DNA of 64,000 bases from Daphnia pulex. Lineage: Eukaryota > Arthropoda > Branchiopoda > Diplostraca > Daphniidae. The stretch lies in assembly GCF_021134715.1 (NCBI RefSeq), contig NC_060026.1, forward strand, positions 3,286,001-3,350,000, given 5' to 3'. This document shows, in pieces, positions 33,315-46,050 of the stretch (its first letter is position 1; each line of letters starts with the position of its first letter). A model generated the notes under the pieces. That model did no database searches, was not told the origin of the DNA, and saw nothing but the letters and a program-made list of their open reading frames with translations. A program made the translations under genes and the position numbers.

Positions 33315-36300
33315 TTGCCCATAATATACAGTCCCGCAATTTCGGGAGAGAAAAAAAAAAAGAAGAAAAAGAGAAGAGAAGAGGAGGGGATTGACTATTT
33401 TATGATACGCTCCTCCTCGTGGATGGTAGAGACATGACGGATGGGAGATGTCGGACCGGACTGACATATCCGGCGACGCCCATTCGATATATATTTCGGG
33501 AAAAATAAATAAAAGTTATTTTCATTTTATTTTTTCTCTTTCTCTCTTTCCCCCCCAGCATACTGGATGGACGGACATCTCATCCGTCAATCTTTTCTTT
33601 TTTAATCAGAGCGGATGAAAACTATTTTTTGGGATTGGATGAAGCCGTTTGACACGATGACGGATGGGGCAGACGATGATGGCCATCGAAAACATTTCTT
33701 CTCTTTTTTGAACGATTTATGAGAAGACGGAACAGTTGCCAACAAAAATGTCCATCCGCAGTCAAAGCGATGGATCATTGGCGAAAAAGAAACAAAAAGA
33801 ATAAAAACGGACATGTAAGCTAGAAAATGTTGGAACAAAAGAAACAAAAGTTGACCGCAGTGCTGAGCCGGTCGATATCCAGCGCTTGCGTCTCTTCTCT
33901 CTCATCCCGCGCGTCCAGCTGGGGGGGGATTATATATAGAGAAGAGAAGAGAGCAGAGAGACGGACTTGACCAATGTATATACAGTCCAGTTGTTATATA
34001 CACTCGATGGAGGCTTGAGATAGATATTCCGGATAGTGGCGCCGCCCGTTCTACAGACGCAACTCTCATAACGTTGGCAAGGCTCCCAACTTTTTCCTTT
34101 TTCTTTTTTGCTGGGCTGGGCTGGAGAGCTATATATGCTGGCCATAACGTGTATGTCCCCCCTCCACGGCTGCTGCTGCTGGCCCAAACAGAATCGAATC
34201 AATAATCCACGGACGTTGCCCGTTGGACGAAAACTGGGGCGTGTAACTAAGGACGGAGAATAAGGAGCAGCTCTTTACTATTTGATATGATGACGGCCAT
34301 ATTGCGCACCACTCCTTGTGTACAATCAAAATGGCCGGCCAACACATTCCCCAACTCTTTTTTTTTATTTTTATTGTTGCCCAGCTCGGATAATAATAAG
34401 TGGGCGAACAGATGTGGATAGTTTTTTTGCCCAGTGCAGCACCTCATTTCGTTGTATCAAAATGCAAACAGCTGACAAGCCGACATGATTTGCCAACGGG
34501 CTAATAGATCACGACGGGTGTGGCAAAGGCGCAACCATCACATCACAGCGGCGGCGGCGGCTATTTTTATAGGCTAAACAGCTCTCGATATATATACTAT
34601 ACGTTCGGGTCGTTGGCCAGTCTAACCAGTTCCACGTATACACACATCCTATTATATAACACCAGTATAACACCGTCGTTTGCGCTGGAATCCCCAGCAG
34701 CTGAGTCCTTTTCTATTTTCTTTCACATTTTTCGATTATTCAACCGAGTTCCATTCGACCTCCATTAGCTATGGGCCATCTAAGAAGCTAGGAGGACGGA
34801 TTGATATATTAGATATCCTATAGGTATAGTACTTATATTCACTCTGTGTGCTGGAGAGGCATGGTGATTGGGTAATAGGTGTCCTGACCTTTCTCTTTCT
34901 ATTTGATATTCTCCATTTTGTGTTGTCTACCTACTATAGGATATCCTCCAACAGTTCGAAGCTATTTAATTAGAGATGTTTAAACGACGGCCGGGATGTA
35001 TGGGGATCAAGTTAATAAGAGCTACACGGCACTATAAATCATGCATATACACCCCAGCTAGTGGAATGAGGCAAATGACAGTATCTAGCTATTAGATACA
35101 GGAGAAAAAGAAAAGAAGAAAGAAAAAAGAAATAAAACAGGAGATGCTGGGAATCAATTAGCTTAATGAAAGTTACTCCTGGGGGGGTCAAAACAAGAGG
35201 AAGAATCAGCCGGGATCGGTTGGGTTGTGTGTGAGACCCATGTCAGACGGGCAAGGGCTTGTAATGGGTACGACGTGGTGCTGTGCTGCTGCTGCTGCTG
35301 TGTCTATACTATCCTATCCGGTGTATATAGTTGATGCAAGTGCTTTGTAACCTTTTGTTGTTTTTCTTTTTCTATTTATTCCCGCGCGTCTCTTATTACG
35401 TAAGCGACGTCGTCGTACATTATCCGCATGCAACTTTTTTTTGTCTTTTCATTTCTTCTCCTTTTTTTCCACAGTGCACTCAAATCATTTGAAATAATTT
35501 ACCAATATGCATTTCTTTTGTATGTGTCCCTAATACTTTGAATATTGTGCACGCACTTGGACAAATAATTGACATCCCGATGTCGTGATTGACCTTTTTT
35601 CTTGGGGGGGTTGGGGGGTCTCAATCCGGATGGAATGGCACGATAGTGACGTAAATACCTGGCCAAGACAATGTGAAAAGTCCTGTATAGGCTCCCATTT
35701 GTATTATGTGTCGCAATCTAATATAAAAAGTTTTAAAAGAAACGTCGACTTTAAATCCGGTGGGGGCTGTTATATAGAAAAGAAAGTTACATATATATAC
35801 GCTACTATACTCTTTCCCAGAAAAGGTATTGATCAGCCCATATGACACGATCCAAGCCTTATATAGTCTCTCTTCCCCCTCTGTAATATAGGTATATCAA
35901 ATCCAAAAAAATGTGTTAACTATTATACCAGCCGGGCGCAATTGGCGGTTAGAAACTTTTTTGATGACCATTACCGAATGTTCTAATCAAGAAACATAAT
36001 AAAGAAATTGAAGCGGGAGAAGTAGTCGGTCTGATACAGCATATAATAAGAACTCGGGCACACAGACCCATAAAATGTGCCAGCGCACATTTATTGGACT
36101 CTCGTTGCCGGCCAGCATATAGCACCTTATAAGTTATATAAGACACAGCCGCACACAGCACACAGCACATATAGCTCTATAGGAGAAACCAATTTTCCAG
36201 CTATACACTATACAAGTACTTCTCTGCCGGAATCAAAAAGAAAAAAAAAAGTCGAATCGAATATATATAAAAAGTAAAGGCACGAAAAGCCAATGATGAA

Positions 36301-36354
36301 GTTGTGCAGCAGTCGGAGAAAGAAAGTCACAGTAATTAAGGGCCTTGTTACACA

Positions 36355-36372
36355 CAGCAGCAGCAGCAGCAG
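36355..36372 (+). repeat. (CAG)6 microsatellite
   Basis: Six perfect CAG units; one of many CAG/CTG runs in the 24-63 kb desert. Confidence 0.9.
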
Positions 36373-36499
36373 TTGGAAAGAATTAAGGAGAGAAAAAGAA
36401 AAAAGAAAAAGTCAGTAACGAAACATATATTGGTCTTTTCAAAGTAATCAAACTATCACGAAACTATATAATATAATACAAAGGAGATAGGAGAATAGA

Positions 36500-39400
36500 T
36501 ACATCCCTTTTTTGTCTATTTCTTTTTTCATTATATTACATAGACCATCGATGATGATGAAGCAATTCCACGAAGAGAAAAAAACTTTTTTTTATTTTTT
36601 ATTCTCTGCTCGTCTGTGTACCTCACACGTAAGGAACGTGAATATCTGCTCTAGTCACGAGCCGGATGTGTCTCAACGCCTTGGGGAATCGCTGCTGCTG
36701 CTGGAGAGAAAAAAGTTGAGGATGTTGTATATATTTATTTACTTGGGGGTCTATAGGAGAGAGCTAGAGAGATGTGAGGTGGGCGGGGTGTGTATAGAGA
36801 AGAGGAGGAACAATCAGCCCCGGCGGCACACAACAATAAGAATCAATTAAAGAAAATGCTTGGCTCCGCTTCCATCTAGGCTACTACTACTGTGGGCAAA
36901 CTCTTTCTAGCTAGTAGTATCACATGCAACGAGGTAATTGGACGATATTGGACGGAAAGAAGAAGAAGAAGACAAAAAGTAAATAGAGCGAGAGAGAAGG
37001 AGCAGAGCTGTCATATAAAAATACGGGGGTGGATCGTGTTGTTGTCTCTCTTGCACGACGTGGGACACAAGACGGGCCAGCAGATGGGTCGGAATATATA
37101 AGGACGAATATATACTATACCGTGATAAAAGACCAAGTTTTTTTTCTTCTTTTGCGGGAGAAAAGTTTTACTTTTTTGACGGGCGGCGTTGGCGGCAGAG
37201 GGAAAAAGTTTCGGGAGCCTATCGAGTTTGATTGAATGTTTGGATCAAATAACATAAGGGGCCGCCCCTGTATACTCCGTCTCTATACTATCCGCCGGGG
37301 TGAAATAAAAATTCTCCTTCTATAGCTGAGCTGGATGTTGTTGTTGTTGTGGTTTCCGCCGTGTGTTGAATTGATCCATTTATAGAAGCTTGTCTGCGCG
37401 GTTTTGTCGGGAGAGAAAGAGAAGACGGGCAAACAACATCGATAGGCGGCCTCTGACCATCTGTGCAATATATATAGGCTAAACTTTTTTTTGACTTTTC
37501 GTTCACAATGCGACGTCGTCGGGAGAAAAGAGCGACTGACTGGGAACAGCCTCCTTTCTTCGGCCGGGAGACGGAGCAGCAGCAGACGGAAAAAAGGAAG
37601 AAATAACTTTTTCTCTTTCCCGACAGTGACAATGAAATAACAAAAGCCCCAGCAGCAAAAGACTTTTAGGTGTTGCGCTATAGCTGCTGTGGGGGCTCCG
37701 ACAGTGTGTGGACATATTTCGATCATCTCCACCTTATTAAAATATAGTCCCATGCAGCAGCTTTTCTTGTTTGTTCTGTCTGCTGCTGGGCTGGCGCTGG
37801 CCGTGTGCTGGGCTGTTGGCTAGTTGCTACCGAGGTCGTTATATGTAACTAGCAGACTGGTTGTTTACGATCTAACCAATAACACTTTCATATTTCTTTG
37901 CTGTGCTGTGCTGTGGGCCCAGCATCAGCCGCAGCTGATGGAGGAGCGTGCGCCACAGCACCAACTAGTCCAGCCAAAAGGCGTCCAAGACAAATAAGAA
38001 ATAAAGAAAAAAAAGAGTAAAAATAAATAGACGAGAGAGAGAAGAAGAAAAGACAACAAGGGCAACGAAAGAAAGTCTAATGAAAGAGAGGACGAAAGAG
38101 AAACGAGAGTCGAGAGCTGTACGTGTGCCGTACGTCGTGTAAAAATTACGACTTCTTCTTCTTCTCTCCCCCATCAGCTTTTGTATAGAGGGTGTACGTA
38201 TATCTTTTTTCTACATGTACTACCCCGCGCCGTTCGTCATTTGCCTTTAATAAATGTGCTCGCATGCAGCCCAATTGCCGAACGGCCGAGACTTTATTGA
38301 CGTAGTTAGACAAGTAGAACGGCCCTTCCGCCGTTAAATATCTTTGAGATTGTATAGGCCTATGTGTGTGTCCTCGTTAGACTTTAAAAGCGTCTGATAT
38401 AACTGCGCTCAATTGACTTTTCATTTCCTTTTTTCTGGTATGAGGAAATTTCGACAATTTCCGAGGTGTTGAACAGCACGAAAAGATGATGGAATTGCCA
38501 TTGAAAATGTTTCTGGCGACTTGGCCAGGAGATCGGATGACATGTAGAGAACGCGCGCATGGATAGAGGGAGAGAGCCCTGGGTGGTCGCCAGATAACTA
38601 TCGGGTGTTGAACGCTTGTGTATGCGTGTGTGTAGACTCCAAACTGCACATAATAATAATATATCCGAGAGGGAGAGACAGAGAGAGTGGCCAGCACACC
38701 ACCAGTAGCACGAGCTATTCCATCTAGCCATACGGTTAAACTAATGTGTCGTGCCAGAGATGAGATGAGGCTGCCCGCAGTGTTAATATTTCATTTTCCA
38801 AAAACAAGAAATACAATTTTTTATATTTTTTCTATCGGTAGTTGCTCTTATGAATTTTTCAGATTTTTTTTAATGAATTAAATAGTTAGGAAAGATCTTA
38901 TATAAGCTAAGGGAAAGCAAATATAAATTTGGAAAATCTTTTATTTTATTTTATTTTATTTGTGTTTAAACGAAATCCCTATCAACGACTATCACTTATA
39001 AACAACGGTAGCGAAAACATTCGAGCAGCACCCGGGAGAATGTGAAGCGAAATAAACGCGGTCAAATGGCGATGTGGACGCGGACGACTCGGGACTGGAC
39101 AGTTATGAAGCGACGCGATACGGTGGGCGACGTATAGCAGCGGCTCCCGTTTTATTTTTTCCGACCGATGTATATAAATATCGTCGGTTATTTACACAAA
39201 GCGGCGATTGACCAACCATCGGAACGGACGAATAACAAACCGAGCAATTTCATTTCCAATCGAATCTATATTACTTAAATAAATACAATAGAATTAGATT
39301 TGGATTCTATTACTGGAATTATAACAGAAGACATTGGTCGATTGGACAAATATTACATTCACTGGAGCCGGGCGCGCATTTCAAATGTACAAGAGAGTGT

Positions 39401-42400
39401 GACACGACGCGCTGGAAACGACGGGCAAGGTTGGCCGGTCAAGCCAATCGGCGCAGACGGGAATTTCCGATTTGTGAATATAATGAATGCTGTATTTGTA
39501 AATAAATATATTTAGGATATTCATCCGTTGCTATACTGCTGGAATAAGATGGAACGAAATACTATCTAGCTTTTGTATATATTTATGTTTTACATGAACG
39601 GACGTTCGTGCTGTTTTGTCCAGGAATGACGACGGGGAGTAAAACGTATAGAGCTGCTGCTGTGGCGACGGCATCGGTGGAATAGTTGGGTGACAACGTG
39701 TTGTGTTATTTCCCTGTGCGCGGCTCCTTCCATGCGGAATGCGGACCCGGTGCTGCACTATATAGAGGATATACAGCTCCGCGCGTCGCCCTTCACTGAG
39801 CTGACGGATGCCAGAGGCACAGCAGCAGCAGCAGCAGCAATCGACTCGTCAAAGTTATATCAGCGACAGCCGCGCCCTTTAGCCGCCCAATGACATAAAA
39901 TAACCGAATAACCTCACAGCACATTCTTCCGTTTTTGTCGGGGTTTATTTCCCTCCGCGGAGATAATACAATATCATTTACGTACAATGTCGAGGATAAA
40001 AACAGCCACACAAAGTCATGAAATTGATAAGAAATTCGTGGAATTTAATTGAATCAAACGGTCTCTTTTGTTTTATAGATATCAAATTATTTATATGGGA
40101 TCGTCGGTGCGTGAATTATGGGAGCGCGTTAACAAATGACAGCACGGAGAAAGTGGATGATACGAATTCGGAGAATTTTGTCTGTATAAACTATTATTTC
40201 AAAGGGCCTATCTTCTTTATTCCTTTATAAAATAATTCAATTTTTACTAGATGCTGCAGAGGTGATTGAACAGCGTCGAGGCCAGCACAGAGCAATTTGA
40301 ACTTCGTGACGGACCGTTGTCCGTGGGATAATCAAAGAGACATTTGGGTTCTTTTTTTCTTTCTTTCTGGCTCTCTTAATTGTGTTGATTCAATCGAGTC
40401 TTATTATATAACATTTGAATCTCTCGACAACTGCTGCTGGATGGAGATTCAATCGATCGGCATCGCAGCTTAATAACGTATAACAAGTTCGGACTCGACG
40501 GCCCCCGGCTTTTCCGGGAAATCGGCCATTGTTGACGCGGCCCATCTGATTTGGTTGCCATGGCATTGACGAGTTGAAAGCCTAATGACTGGGAGAAGAA
40601 ACAATGGCGGCCCTTTTTCACTGATTTGACTCACTCTTGCATATCCATAAAGTATCTGCTGGCTGCTGGCTGCTGCTGTGATGTTATTCCGACTGTTCAG
40701 CAGCAGCAGCTAACGGCCGGCTGGCAATTCCGTCATTGTTGGGTGCGGACGTGATGAATTTCGTTCGCCGAAACTCTAGCTGGGCGTGACCGTTCCTCGG
40801 TATTTTATATATTTTCACTTTTGTTTCCACTGTGGAATATTATATAGAATAAGATATAAACAATGTTTATTATCAATATCAATTTGAATAGGGGGACCAG
40901 GTGGGCCACTCGTTGATGATGAGAACCGACAAAAATGTTTTCCCATTTTTGAAGGCGCTCTTTTATTTCCCATCTATATTACCGTTCAAGTTGTTGGATG
41001 ATGATCTAGCGCGGCTAAATAATAAGAATTGATATCACGCCGAATATAGAAGACCCACCTGGGCGAGGTGAATTATATTGGATATATAGCTCTTATTATA
41101 TGTATTTGATTATGTACAGTTTACAATATAAAGTCGGTGATGTTGAGAAAATCTATAATGCGCGGCGGATGGACTCGACTGACTTTCAATTGTCCGACCC
41201 GCCATAATAGAGAAGCGCCATTTTCTTTTGCGGGTTTTTTGTTATTCACCATCTTGATTTTCTTTCTTTCTGATGGGGTTCGTTCTGTTTGTTTATTGCT
41301 CTTTCTTCTTTTTCTATATATTCTTGATGCTTCATTCTACTTGGATCAGAGCATCCAAACTAGAATGAACCATTCTTATTAAATAAAATCCGAGAAAATC
41401 GAATATTTCTCGAAAATAATCCACCAGCTGGGCGAGGAGATTCCAACTCGATTATAAAAGAAACTTATTCGAATGTGGTCCACACATGTTTATGGCATAT
41501 ACATGCAACCTCCAACATTTTCGTTGATTGATGAAACAAACTACATAGACAGACGAGTCCTATGTGTAACTATAAAACGAATGTAATCGAATCAAGTTCC
41601 AGGAATAAAAAGCCGGCTGGAATCTATAAACAATAGCCAACCACATTTCTCTTTATTATATGACAAAATAGGCACATTACACAAAAAAAGGAAGAAGAGG
41701 GGACTGTCCATCAGTAAAAAGGTTCCATCTTTTTTTATTCCATTTTCCAGGGATTGTGCGAGTGTTGCGCACGCGCCCAGCAGCAGTTCAGAGTCCTATA
41801 GCTGCTGCTGCTGCTGTGTACAATATTGACCAAGTTAGCGTCGGTAAGTGATTGCGTGTCTTGCCGTGCTGGGTCATCATCGAGAGATTCATTGGAGCGT
41901 CGGTTTTTCTGCAGCAGCAGCACCGACATTTTGAGAGCAGCGCACATATGTATCAGGCTATGCACCCAAAACTTGTGACATAAGGTGGGACGGGAGAGGG
42001 GGAGGGGGACCTTATTTTCTCGGTATAAACACGCGTTATTCTCGTGTAAAACACGGATGTTTTCGACAGAGTAACAGGTCACGCGAACCTGTCTGTCTTT
42101 TCGTCCAGCGACAGATATGCCCAGCATTGGAATATAGTACAGAGCGGGCGGTGGGTTGCTGCTGGAAAAAAACAAGAGCAAATGAAGAAATAGGAATGGC
42201 CAGCTGCTGCGCTTATATTCCATTTGATGGCCACCTGTCTTCCACGATATACTCCTGGCCCATCTTTCTGCGAACTCGTTTATACATTTATTATCAAGGG
42301 GATATGACCCCAGCCCCAAAAAGAGGATAATTGAATGCGTCTAAATTTAGATTTTGATTAGCGATTGTCTTTGAGTTATTCAATTCCGTTTTCCGTTGCT

Positions 42401-44900
42401 GATATTGTTAAAAGAATTTAGAAAAGAGCTGGGCAGCAGCCGGGACTATTTTGTTTGTCTTATCTCTCAAAATTCTCTTCTTTCAAGTTTGAAACTAAAA
42501 AGAAAAATAGAAAAATAGAAAAAGAAAAAAGATGTTTTTGAGGTTCTTGTAACGAGCAGCATCAAACGGTAACGCGCGTTCTGTTCGGCTGACGCTTGAC
42601 ATGTTTTCCAGAAGAGAGAAAGAAGAGTAGAGGGGGGGGACGACGAAGACAAGAAACCCTGATGTAAATGAATGGATGACGTTGAAGAAAGAGGAGGAGT
42701 TGAGCCAGCAGCACAGGAGCCCAGACAAAAAAAGGGAATACACGTACGTATACGTAGTAGTGGTAGCTATACATATCTATAGTCAAACAAAAAGTCGCTC
42801 TTAGTCTGGGCGATGAGCGACTGTCAATCACGAAAACGCCGAACCCCAACTGATGAGGGGTGGAGTCGCCGCCCTTGGCTCTTTTGGGTTCCTCATCTCC
42901 TCTACACGATGTGTGTGCTGGGCTGGGCTGGCGTGGGCGGGAGAGAGATGGCGCGTAGGAGTGAAGAAATAACTAACATCTCCGGATGAAAACAAGGAAA
43001 CCATAGACATAGAGCCCACTGGCGCGCAAACAAACATCTACAGCAGCAGCAAACGTAGATATATATATAGTATATCCATATCTAAATGAGATGCCACAAA
43101 GTTGGAAAACCCGCAAGTCCATGCGCAGCAGCAGCACATGATTGGTGGAGAAACTTTCCAGCTGCTGGTCTTATAGCATGTACAGCGCGCTATATTGTTC
43201 TCTGCTGGAAGCCATGCAATTGCCAAATGCCTCAGAGATAGTATATAGTAAACAGTACAGTTATTCCGAAATGATGCTCCAGTGAGTTCCTCACAAGGAT
43301 CGTCTGAGTTTTGGGGGGAGAGAAATGGGACGAGATGACTGTGCTGGGAAGGAGAGTCTTTCTGTGTATGTGTGCTGGCAGCCGGGGCTCTCGTCAATAA
43401 TGAGTCGCTCCCTCCCGTACCTCGTTTTGCTGCTTATACTCCCCTTGACATGGGTGGCACGTTCGCGCCATGTTTGTCTTATTCCACTGCAGCGCAGTGC
43501 TGAGCCACCCAGTGATGGTTTTTGTGTCCTTTATTGTCTTTTCTTTTATTTATTTTTTGGGGTTTTTAATTTTTTTCATCTAATTCTTTTTTAAAAAGAG
43601 TATATATCCATTTGCCCTGTAGTGATGTAAGACAACCGTGTGTGTCAGCCTGGAGAGCCACCCAGTTGGCCCCCGTCAAACACTTTGACCACAGCGGAGC
43701 CCAGCACTGTTAAGAAATATAAAAGACAATCTCTCTCTCTCTCGAGAAAGGGTCGATGCTGGCGTCTGTAGATGAGGGGTTGAGAACAGGGGGGGCTGGA
43801 CACTCGATGGGCGCCAATCGATGGCAATCACCTCTCTCCGGCTCTCGAAAAGGTATAGGTATATACATACAGCCGGCGCTAATGGCCTCAGCGGCTATAT
43901 ATTTCAGAGATCTCCGGCCAGCCATTCGAATGTCAAACCGTATACTATATTATATTGAGTGTATTATATGTGTGCACCTTCTATTATATTTATCGTTTCG
44001 TCACATAAATATCACCGTGTTGCTTCCCAGACGGTGAGAGAGAGACTGGGGCCGGTCATTGCCACTAAAAAAATATTGGGAATGTCGCGATTATGTCTGT
44101 CTGTCGTTGAGGGAGAAACTCAAGTAATAGGCCTTGTACTCTTTTTAATCTTTCGGTCATTTTCCAAAAATGGTTGGGTTTTGTTTTGAAATATTCCAAT
44201 TTCTAATCGAGAAATCTGAAAAGAAAAACTGGAATTTTATATTATATCGAACGAGTTTTGATGGATTTTAATGAAGACAGCTGATGAATATAATCTCTCT
44301 TTTTTATCTTTGGCATCGATTGGGAGTTTTCGTTTTTTTTCCAGTCGCTTGTGTGCTGTCATTTCGAAAAAATAAAGGGACTGGGCGCGCACTGGGTGGC
44401 CTTTTTCCTTGAACTGGAACACGCAGTCATGTCCAACAAATCCAAAAATTTATTGATATTTTTTTAAAAACTCGAAAATTATGGCCATCCACTTTGACTG
44501 CTGATATATTTATATAAGTCATCAGCTGCATGTATACTAATAATCATGTACGACGCAGAATAATTTTAATAGTCGGGATCCCAAAAAAAAATACTCGGAC
44601 CGGTTTAGCGGCTGCTGGACCGGTTTGCTGGACATTTTTGAAAATTTATTTTTCTCGTCTCGTCTCGTATTATATATTTTTAGGAGAGATTCCCAAATGT
44701 GTTGTGCTGGACTTCATTTTTAGACTGGTCGCGATGATTTAGACGCAATCAGACAGCCAAGCAACAGCGGAGGGCCGCTCAACATCTCACACAGGAAGCT
44801 GACGACAAAGTAGACAATGGAAATAGACGGAATTCCTTCCAAAACAAAAGGAGAATAACAAGAGGGCGAGAGCAGCACGTGCCGCATCCAACAGCTCTGC
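36500..44900. other. Gene-free region, CAG/CTG-rich
   Basis: Includes AGC runs at 39821-39839 and (GCT)5 at 41801-41815, a ATTTT array at about 38940-38960, and one GGTTGCCATGGC site at 40553. TATATAAATA near 39171 lacks a matching initiator. No credible ORF. Confidence 0.55.
40553..40564. promoter_or_regulatory. GGTTGCCATGGC site
   Basis: Same 12-mer as at 32493 and 45593. Confidence 0.3.
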
Positions 44901-45590
44901 TGGGACAAAAAAAAAAAAAAAAGTGTATACACACACATACGGCATACCTTTTTGACTGCTGGGCCGCGAGTATATACACGCACACATATGAGAGGCGACA
45001 GCCCAAAAGAGGAGGAACTGAAAGACGAAGCCTATGCTGTATAGCCATTGATTTATTTTCTTCGCTGAGCTTTTGTTTCCTGTTCCTTCTAGGCTGGACC
45101 ATCAGCAGCAGGGAAATAAGAAAAGAAACACACAGGAAAAACAAAAAAGAAGAAGGAAACAAATAAAAACCCTACATAGTCATTGTAACTGCTGCTGCTG
45201 GGCGAGTCCAGCTTCCTCTGCTGGCCAACAGCGTCTGCTGTCGTATGGCCGCGTGTGTGTGTGGCTGCGGTTGAGTTGTCATTCCTTCATCGAGCTGGCT
45301 GGGCGCCCGTCTTGATCTTGTTGTTTGAAATGACTTCCGTCAGGGCTCAACAAGATCCAGCAGGCCCAGCACCAGTTAAAAGCGGGAATAGATATATATA
45401 TACAGAAACAATAATAAGCCAAAGGAATCAGATGCCACCCGTTGGTGGCCGTCAACCTCAGTCATACATTTCCCGTCTCTGTATACATGTGTACATCCAA
45501 ACAATTGTTTCGGAAATATAAATCAACTCGTGAATGTATATAAATACAGGTTCATGTCAATGTCTCTTGGTTAGAACTTCTTCTTTTGGT

Positions 45591-45605
45591 GCGGTTGCCA
45601 TGGCG
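45591..45605. promoter_or_regulatory. GCGGTTGCCATGGCG site
   Basis: Second copy of the 15-mer seen at 32491-32505. Confidence 0.35.
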
Positions 45606-46030
45606 CCCAATGCCTGAACGTTATATGACTGGGAATATGTTCCCATTTACGACGTAGAGAGATGGTCTCGATATGATTTTTTCCAACGGTCGAAAAATTT
45701 TTAGATAACACCCAAAAGTAAATTTGTTTCCTTTATTTTCTTTGAGTTAATTTGATGTTTGTCAAAGTCAAAAAATAGTCGACTGACACTGTTGATGGCG
45801 AGTTAGTGCAAGCAGGTGTGCGATGGATATATGCTATGCGCTGGCCGCCGTCCAGCATCTAACGAAGCCAACCGACAAATGTCACGTCACCGCATGCGAC
45901 GAAAACTCAAAGTTAACGAATGAAAACTGATGATATCACGTGCGCCGCATTAAAAAACTCGACGAATAAAAATATATCCATTGAAAAGGGCTGTCCGGCT
46001 TCTCTTCTCTTTTTCTGCCGACCAGCACGA

Positions 46031-46050
46031 GATGGATGGATGGATGGATG
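46031..46050 (+). repeat. (GATG)5 microsatellite
   Basis: Five perfect tetranucleotide units. Confidence 0.9.

Larger units (their letters stand above)
31000..36500. other. Gene-free region with TA, GT, poly-C and G-rich tracts
   Basis: Contains (TA)7 at 31786-31800, a GT run at about 32999-33013, C13 at 33041-33053, a CCCAACC tract at 33191-33222, a G-quadruplex motif at 33297-33314 and (CAG)6 at 36355-36372. No convincing ORF. Confidence 0.55.

Noticed and set aside
39165..39200. TATATAAATA as a core promoter
   Set aside because: No initiator at the expected distance and no gene downstream.
41735..42319. 194-codon reverse-strand frame, the longest in the desert
   Set aside because: Serine-rich and built on CAG/CTG runs, no recognisable domain, no promoter or splice support.
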